From assembly GCA_903911925.1 (NCBI GenBank), contig CAIWFH010000058.1, positions 1 through 64,000 of the forward strand: a stretch of 64,000 nt of DNA, in the 5' to 3' direction. A model generated the notes under the pieces. The model was not told the origin of the DNA. It saw only the letters and a list, made by a program, of their open reading frames with translations, and searched no databases. Numbering within the stretch: the first letter of the stretch is position 1; every line of letters starts with the position of its first letter. Position numbers and translations under genes: made by a program. The DNA is from an uncultured Acidobacteriaceae bacterium. GTDB taxonomy: Bacteria > Acidobacteriota > Terriglobia > Terriglobales > Acidobacteriaceae. Positions 59,259-64,000 of this stretch are shown one piece after another.

Positions 59259-59756
59259 GTGAAGATCGACTCGAAAAAATGGATGTTCGCCGCTGCCGCA
59301 TTTGCCATGGTCGCCGCGTTAGGAATCGCAGGATGCAGGGGCAACAAGCTCAACCCGTTTCCTGATACAGGCGCAGTCAAGGGCTGGCAAAAAACAGCCG
59401 AGACCCGCACCTTTATCGCCAAGGACCTTTACGAATACATCGACGGTGACGCCGAGCAGTACCTTGCGGCGGGCGTTGTTTCCACTTCCACCTCCGACTA
59501 CAAATACGAGGGCCAGCTGGAGGCCGTGGTTGATGTGCACACCATGAGCAGCCCCGATGGCGCGCGCAAGATCATGGATACCGGAAAGACCGCGGACGCA
59601 AAAATCGCCCCGCTCGGCGATGCAGGCCTGGCTTATTCGCAGAGCATTATCTTCCGCAGAGGCCCAAACCTGGTGCGCATTGTTGCTTATGCGTCGACGC
59701 CCGAGACGCCGGATGCGTTGATGGCGCTGGCCCGCGGCATTGAAGCCAAGCTGTAG
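59259..59756 (+). CDS. Lipoprotein, DUF6599-like
   Basis: 165 aa. Signal with lipobox IAGC (FAMVAALGIAGCRGNK). The mature part runs DTGAVKGWQKTAETRTFIAKDLYEYIDGDAEQYLAAGVVS, EAVVDVHTMSSPDGARKIMD and RRGPNLVRIVAY. The YEYIDGDAEQYL phrase fits a family I recall as DUF6599, without known function. GTG start with AAGGAG 8 bases upstream, 13 bases after the polyferredoxin gene: same operon. Confidence 0.75.
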   Translation: MKIDSKKWMFAAAAFAMVAALGIAGCRGNKLNPFPDTGAVKGWQKTAETRTFIAKDLYEYIDGDAEQYLAAGVVSTSTSDYKYEGQLEAVVDVHTMSSPDGARKIMDTGKTADAKIAPLGDAGLAYSQSIIFRRGPNLVRIVAYASTPETPDALMALARGIEAKL

Positions 59757-59813
59757 ACAACCCGGCTCCGGTGCCGGCTGCCTCGACATCTCAGTACGAA
59801 GGTGAGGATCGCC

Positions 59814-60812
59814 ATGAAGAACCGCCGTGATTTTCTGAAGACCGCAGCCACAGGAGCAGTATTGCTCGGTTCGTCCTCTGCGGTAACAAAGCTGGGATAT
59901 GCCGCCGCCCCTGACACGCACACAGTTGCAGGCAAGTCCAAAGTGGTCGTAGCCCATGACGCGCAGCTCCACGGCGCCGACGGAAAGCTGGACGAGAAGC
60001 GCGTCCAGGCCCTGCTCGACCGCGCCATTGCCTCCTACACCGGCATCGAAAACCCCGTCGCGGCATGGAAGCGCATTGTCCCCGTCGGCAAAGTTATCGG
60101 CCTCAAGGTCAACGGACTCGGCGGCAAGGGCATTGCCACCCACCCCGAACTCACCCTGGCCATCTGCGAACGCCTTCAGCAGGCCGGCGTCAAGCCCGGC
60201 CAAATCGTTATCTTCGAGCAGCGCACCAACTTCCTTCAGGCCTGCGGTTTCCAGCACACTGACAATCCCGCCGGCATTCGCAAGCTCAGCGGTGAAATCT
60301 ACGGCTACGAGGCGCAGTCCTCCAACTTCGGCGCCGCAACAATCAAGCTGGCCAAGGCGCTCACTCTCTGCGACATGGTCATCGGACTGCCGATCCTCAA
60401 GGACCACTCGATGGCCGGCCTCACCTTCGCCATGAAAAATATGTACGGCGTCGTGGATCGCCCGCAGGACCTGCATGCAAGCAACTGCGCCGCCGTCGCC
60501 GACCTCAACTGTATCCCCGCCATCCGGGACAAAGTGCGCTTTACCATCGGCGATGCAATCTCCTCCGTTTACGACGGCGGTCCCAGCTTCCACCCCGAGC
60601 GCCTCTGGCAGCCCAATTCGCTCATCGTCGGCCAGGACCGCGTGGCCATTGACCACACCGCTTGGCAGATGCTCGAGCGCAAGCGCGCCGAGGCCGGCAT
60701 GCAGTCGCTTGAGGCCGTCGGCCGTCCGCCGCGCTACATCGCCACCGCTGCTGACGCCGCGCACAAGCTGGGCGTCAACGATCCGCAGCGCATCCACCTG
60801 ATGCAAGTCTAG
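59814..60812 (+). CDS. Tat-exported DUF362 protein (first)
   Basis: 332 aa. Tat signal KNRRDFLKTAATGAVLLGSS. The DUF362 body shows VGKVIGLKVNGLGGKGIATHPELTLAICERLQQAGV, IVIFEQRTNFLQACGF and MVIGLPILKDHSMAGLTFAMKNMYGVV, the conserved K-D-H and KN-G region. DUF362 has no established reaction; several members are found with Fe-S proteins. No ferredoxin motif is attached. The ATG at 59814 has GAGG 7 bases upstream; it is 57 bases after the lipoprotein gene. Confidence 0.85.
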   Translation: MKNRRDFLKTAATGAVLLGSSSAVTKLGYAAAPDTHTVAGKSKVVVAHDAQLHGADGKLDEKRVQALLDRAIASYTGIENPVAAWKRIVPVGKVIGLKVNGLGGKGIATHPELTLAICERLQQAGVKPGQIVIFEQRTNFLQACGFQHTDNPAGIRKLSGEIYGYEAQSSNFGAATIKLAKALTLCDMVIGLPILKDHSMAGLTFAMKNMYGVVDRPQDLHASNCAAVADLNCIPAIRDKVRFTIGDAISSVYDGGPSFHPERLWQPNSLIVGQDRVAIDHTAWQMLERKRAEAGMQSLEAVGRPPRYIATAADAAHKLGVNDPQRIHLMQV

Positions 60813-60836
60813 GGCAAATTGTTCCCCCACGAAGCT

Positions 60837-60875
60837 GGGTGCCCCAGGTCCCGAATTTGGGACCTGGGATAGCAC
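60837..60875 (+). repeat. Palindromic element copy 6
   Basis: GGGTGCCCCAGGTCCCGAAT... with a perfect 10-bp stem (CCCAGGTCCC 60843-60852, GGGACCTGGG 60859-60868) and a GAATTT loop, in the 127-base gap between the two DUF362 genes. The left flank GGGTGCCCC is conserved. Confidence 0.75.
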
Positions 60876-60939
60876 AAATCCAACGCAAAACCCAACACGG
60901 CCGGGAACCTGTCTAGCCGACAACGTTCTAACGGGGAGA

Positions 60940-61965
60940 ATGAAAATGGCCGCGGAAACCGACAACAAGCCTGAAGCGAATGTTGAGCAACCGACAGCCC
61001 TCACGCGGCGCGATGCCATGCTGCAGCTGCTCCGCGTAGGTGGAGCTGCAGCGGGCGTCACCGCTGCCGGCGTCTGGCTCAGTGAGCAAAGCTTCCGACC
61101 CGTCCCCGCCAAGGCCGAGCAGGCCCGCCGCGACCATCGCATGGCCAACGACCCCAACCTGCCCCACCTCGTCGTCGTGCAAAACGGCGAGCCGCGTCAG
61201 CTGGTCCAGCGCGCCCTTGAAGACCTGGGCGGCATCAAGCGCTTCATCGGCCGCCAGGATGTAGTGGTCATCAAACCCAACATCGCCTGGGACCGCACCC
61301 CTGAGCAGGCCGCCAACACCAACCCCGAAGTCGTCGCCGAGGTGGTGCGCCAGTGCTGGCAGGCCGGCGCAAAGCGCGTCATTGTCACCGATTGCAGTTG
61401 CAACGAGCCGCGCCGCTGCTTCCAGCGTTCCGGCATCCAGGCTGCAGCGCGCGCCGAGGGCGCCGAGGTCATTCTCCCCGATCCAGAGCAGTACCGCGAA
61501 GTTGAGATGGGTGGCGTGGCCCTCAAAACCTGGCCGGTCTTCATCCCCTTCCTTGAAGCCGACAAGATTATCAACCTGCCCATCGCCAAGCATCACGGCC
61601 TCACGGGCGTCACGCTCAGCATGAAGAACTGGTACGGCATTCTCGGCGGCCAGCGCAACCGCCTGCACCAGCAGATTCACCAGAGCCTGGCCGACTTGGC
61701 CAGCTTCATGCTTCCCACAGTCACTCTTCTCGACGGCTACCGCATCCTGCTTCGCAACGGCCCAACCGGCGGCAACCTTGAAGACGTCGCGATGAAAAAG
61801 ACCATGGTGGCCGGCACCGATCCCGTCGCGCTCGACGCCTACGTAGCCAAAGCCTGGTGGAACCTCGACCCTGAGCACCTGCCTTATTTGGCCATGGCCG
61901 CCGCCCGCGGTCTGGGCACCGTCGACTACGACAAGCTCCCTGTAAAATTCAGCAAGCTGGGGTAG
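60940..61965 (+). CDS. Tat-exported DUF362 protein (second)
   Basis: 341 aa. A twin-arginine segment at 23-24 (LTRRDAMLQLLRVGGAAAGVTAAGVWL) follows a 20-residue lead. DUF362 pattern: RQDVVVIKPNIAWDRTPEQAANTNPEVVAEVVRQCWQAGAKRVIVTDCSCNEPRRCFQRSGI, DKIINLPIAKHHGLTGVTLSMKNWYGI and GTDPVALDAYVAKAWW. TDCSCN with a further Cys (RRCFQ) could bind a metal. It is a paralogue of the preceding gene with different lengths between motifs; the two may form a heteromer. Confidence 0.85.
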   Translation: MKMAAETDNKPEANVEQPTALTRRDAMLQLLRVGGAAAGVTAAGVWLSEQSFRPVPAKAEQARRDHRMANDPNLPHLVVVQNGEPRQLVQRALEDLGGIKRFIGRQDVVVIKPNIAWDRTPEQAANTNPEVVAEVVRQCWQAGAKRVIVTDCSCNEPRRCFQRSGIQAAARAEGAEVILPDPEQYREVEMGGVALKTWPVFIPFLEADKIINLPIAKHHGLTGVTLSMKNWYGILGGQRNRLHQQIHQSLADLASFMLPTVTLLDGYRILLRNGPTGGNLEDVAMKKTMVAGTDPVALDAYVAKAWWNLDPEHLPYLAMAAARGLGTVDYDKLPVKFSKLG

Positions 61966-61998
61966 GTCCGGCGCACCCGACGCACAGAGGAAGCCCAG

Positions 61999-62967
61999 AT
62001 GCAAAGACGAGATCTTTTGAAATCCGCGGCAATGCTGGCTGGCGCCTCTGCTGCCTCCCCCCTTCTTCAAGCGCTCCCGAAGCCAATGCCGGTCATCGAC
62101 GCGCACATCCACCTCTTCGACCCCACGCGCCCCGGCGGCATTCCGTGGCCTGAGAAGACCGACACCGTTCTCTACCATCCCGCGCTGCCCACCCGCTATG
62201 CCGCTCTCGCCCGGCCGCATGGCATCGTCGGAGCGATTGCTGTCGAGTGCAGTTCCTGGCTCATTGACAACTTCTGGCTCCAGGATGTGGCGGAGCGAAA
62301 CCCCATCATGCTGGGCTTCATCGGCGATCTGCTGCCCGAAGCGCCGGACTTCGCCGCCACGCTCGACCGCTTGTATCGCAGTCCGCTCTTCCTCGGCATT
62401 CGCTACGGCAACTTGTGGAATCGCGACCTGGGCGCTGCCATTGAGAAGCCGGAGTTTCGTCTCGGCCTCAAGCTGCTCGCCCATGCCGGCCTGGTTTTGG
62501 AGACAGCCAACCCCAATCCGGCGTTGATCACCGCCGTGCTCAAGGTCTCCGATCGCATTCCCGACCTGCGCATCGTCATTGACCATCTGCCTCACGCCGA
62601 AGTCCCAACCGACGCGCCGGCCAAAGCTACCTACGACGCCAATCTCCGCGAGTTGGCCCATCGTCCCAACATCTACGTAAAAGGTTCGGAGATCGTCCAA
62701 AGCGTGGCTGGCCGCGTGTCGCTCGACGTTGGTTTCTACGTGGCATCGCTCGATCGCATGTGGGAGACATTCGGCGAAGACCGCATCTTCTTCGGCAGCG
62801 ACTGGCCCAACAGCGACACTCTCGCCAACTATGCCGATACGTTCAGCGTAGCCCAGCGCTACATCGCCACCCGCCGCCCAGCCGCCCAGCAGAAGTACTT
62901 CTGGAAAAATTCAATCGCAGTCTACAAGTGGCGCCCGCGCACTCCAGAGCAGGCACTTTCCGTTTGA
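61999..62967 (+). CDS. Tat-exported amidohydrolase (Amidohydrolase_2 family)
   Basis: 322 aa. Signal MQRRDLLKSAAMLAGASAASP. TIM-barrel metal hydrolase: VIDAHIHLFDPTRPGGIPWP with the metal HxH, AVECSSWLIDNFWLQDVAERNP, RIVIDHLPHAE (metal His) and RIFFGSDWPNSD with the catalytic Asp. It is of the lactonase/decarboxylase-like class (L-fuconolactonase relatives). It starts 33 bases after the second DUF362 gene, the last in the run; a lactone or acid product of the upstream enzymes is a possible substrate. Confidence 0.85.
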   Translation: MQRRDLLKSAAMLAGASAASPLLQALPKPMPVIDAHIHLFDPTRPGGIPWPEKTDTVLYHPALPTRYAALARPHGIVGAIAVECSSWLIDNFWLQDVAERNPIMLGFIGDLLPEAPDFAATLDRLYRSPLFLGIRYGNLWNRDLGAAIEKPEFRLGLKLLAHAGLVLETANPNPALITAVLKVSDRIPDLRIVIDHLPHAEVPTDAPAKATYDANLRELAHRPNIYVKGSEIVQSVAGRVSLDVGFYVASLDRMWETFGEDRIFFGSDWPNSDTLANYADTFSVAQRYIATRRPAAQQKYFWKNSIAVYKWRPRTPEQALSV

Positions 62968-62992
62968 ACCGGCCTGTGAATAGTGAAACTCC

Positions 62993-63015
62993 GTGCCCCA
63001 CCTTTCGCAATTCCT
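62993..63015 (+). repeat. Left half of a palindromic element
   Basis: GTGCCCCACCTTTCGCAATT resembles the left flank and left arm of the palindromic family, but the right arm and tail are absent. It sits 25 bases after the amidohydrolase stop, at the point where composition changes. Confidence 0.35.
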
Positions 63016-63055
63016 TTGCCTCCTGTTAGAATCCCAGCTAGGCGGGATTTCGGAT

Positions 63056-64000
63056 GTGGCATTGGGATCAAGGGCGCCTTGCTTACTTTCAGTTCGATGC
63101 ACTGCGCCAAATGTCCATTTTTTTGCCCTACGGCATGACTTCAAGAAAGCTGAGCGCGCTGAACTTAAAGCAGAAACTGGTCTGGACTTTGCAGCGCCAG
63201 TTACCCACAGTCCTTGGCGGAATTATTCAAGGGTGCTGAAGCTCTGCCTTCTCGTGAGCGAAGTCGGGGAAGTCGCACGTCCAACCCGGATAGCACAGCT
63301 CTTTGCGACCCCGGGCACAGTTACTTGCGACGAGTACCTTCACTTCCTAGTGTGTGCATTTACCGACCCTTCGCCCGCATTGGAGGGATGGCAGCCAGGG
63401 AACCAGGTCAGATACCCGCTTTTGTTTACGTTGAAGTATCTTCTGTTAAAGTCTGCGGTGCTGCACCAACCGATCTCCTCCCTGATGGAGATTTTTGGCG
63501 CATATAAAGCAACCGGATTTGTTGGGGATGAGTCAGAGGCCGAATTCATCAAAGCCGTCGGTCGACATGGACGGTATGAATCGGTTGGGGAGGACGCGGG
63601 GGAGGATCTTCGTCAGGCTCGCGAGAGCTTAAAGGTCATCTCGCAGGTTTCCTATCTGCACCTAGAAAGGCTCAGTCTTGTAGTCTCCCTTGACCCGTCC
63701 GCGGCCATATCAATTGTGCGCGAACTTTTCCCGGTCTCAGGCACGAGAGCAGCCAACCGGGAGGCGGAATTGAGAAGACTTGCCAATCAGTTTAGGGTTG
63801 GGAAACATGGAGGTTTTGTTGACCATTCAGGCACAACAACTAGTGAGGTAATCCAAAGTGGATTTTTGGAAGGTGACAAGGTAAAGAAAACGCATCTGGT
63901 GATTGAGCGCAACGGTGGTCTCCGAAAGGCATTCTTTGATTCCAATCCTTCGGCGCTTTGCGATGTGTGCGCCCTCGACACCAAGGCGACCTATCCGTGG
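63056..64000 (+). CDS. HNH-like endonuclease, cut by the window edge
   Basis: A frame open from 62987 to the last base, 315 codons from GTG 63056, with no stop. The middle is helical (LKLCLLVSEVGEVARPTRIAQLFATPGTVTCDEYLHFLVCAF; LLFTLKYLLLKSAVLHQPISSLMEIFGAY; EDLRQARESLKVISQVSYLHLERLSLVVSLD). The visible end, HLVIERNGGLRKAFFDSNPSALCDVCALDTKATYPW, has the CxxC and preceding beta hairpin of HNH nucleases that cut DNA in restriction or other defence systems. The HNH histidines would lie beyond the edge. The start is uncertain (GTG 62993 or 63056). GC is visibly lower than in neighbours, suggesting transfer. Confidence 0.55.
   Translation, partial: MALGSRAPCLLSVRCTAPNVHFFALRHDFKKAERAELKAETGLDFAAPVTHSPWRNYSRVLKLCLLVSEVGEVARPTRIAQLFATPGTVTCDEYLHFLVCAFTDPSPALEGWQPGNQVRYPLLFTLKYLLLKSAVLHQPISSLMEIFGAYKATGFVGDESEAEFIKAVGRHGRYESVGEDAGEDLRQARESLKVISQVSYLHLERLSLVVSLDPSAAISIVRELFPVSGTRAANREAELRRLANQFRVGKHGGFVDHSGTTTSEVIQSGFLEGDKVKKTHLVIERNGGLRKAFFDSNPSALCDVCALDTKATYPW

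Noticed and set aside
59319..61157. 612-codon minus-strand open frame opposite the DUF362 and lipoprotein genes
   Set aside because: It lies antisense to well-supported genes with Tat and lipoprotein signals. Long antisense frames are expected with strong GC bias at third codon positions, and its residues show no domain pattern.
60928..62700. 590-codon minus-strand open frame opposite DUF362 and amidohydrolase genes
   Set aside because: It is a shadow of two clear genes; the translation is rich in His/Gly/Asp without recognisable motifs.
1..64000. CRISPR arrays, rRNA genes, complete insertion sequences
   Set aside because: No regularly spaced direct repeats of CRISPR size, no rRNA signature and no transposase frame were seen. 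The repeats present are isolated palindromes or the coding tandem repeat at 452-1198.

Overview
The window is a GC-rich (roughly 60% by eye) bacterial chromosome segment. Its gene content suggests an acidobacterium of the Terriglobia/Acidobacteriaceae type. The reasons are secreted proteins with repeated chitobiase-like and Ig-like modules, an N-terminal MKTCPVCDTPF zinc ribbon, an ArsR/AHSA1 pair, many Tat-exported hydrolases, and families of small dispersed palindromic repeats. The taxonomic call is inference; there is no rRNA or tRNA gene here to fix it.

Positions 1-31000 hold mixed housekeeping and accessory genes. They include a large secreted repeat protein, HU, a DUF2461 protein, a membrane glycosyltransferase-like protein, ruvA with a GNAT gene, the glycine C-acetyltransferase-like gene (kbl) and, 4.7 kb away, L-threonine 3-dehydrogenase (tdh). 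There is also a fused PabB-PabC, a molybdopterin oxidoreductase, an MFS transporter followed by an RbsD-like pyranase, a HIT protein, a protein with a degenerate receiver-like C-terminal domain, mutM, purA, an ECF sigma/anti-sigma pair overlapping by ATGA, and a Tat-exported GH29 fucosidase.

Positions 31000-39300 carry a STAS protein, a lipoprotein glycosidase, a small protein resembling the archaeal CTP-dependent riboflavin kinase fold, an AHSA1-ArsR operon with a visible palindromic operator, and two drug-type MFS transporters.

Positions 39300-54170 form an exopolysaccharide locus: a fused BcsA-BcsB cellulose synthase, a polyprenyl-phosphate sugar transferase and a Wza/SLBB export protein on the minus strand. 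Divergent from these are Wzz, flippase, polymerase-like, GT4 and GT2 genes, overlapping by 4 bases at three of the four junctions. The gap before the export protein holds four copies of one 7-mer in both orientations.

Positions 54220-62967 hold larE-larC-larB, which make the nickel-pincer nucleotide cofactor, without larA. They are followed by a probable operon: a NapH-NapG-like polyferredoxin fusion with an internal twin-arginine segment, a lipoprotein, two Tat-exported DUF362 proteins and a Tat-exported amidohydrolase. This is the best candidate for an undescribed periplasmic redox/metal system. An HNH-like gene of lower GC runs off the right edge.

Two features cut across the window. First, a family of palindromic elements has conserved flanks and variable but self-complementary arms; two 54-base copies sit in the same reading frame inside pabBC and larC, encoding related peptides that share the pattern SFPR..GDHEP. 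Second, at least ten genes have a TANNNT hexamer 6-10 bases before the start codon and no obvious Shine-Dalgarno, suggesting leaderless transcripts.
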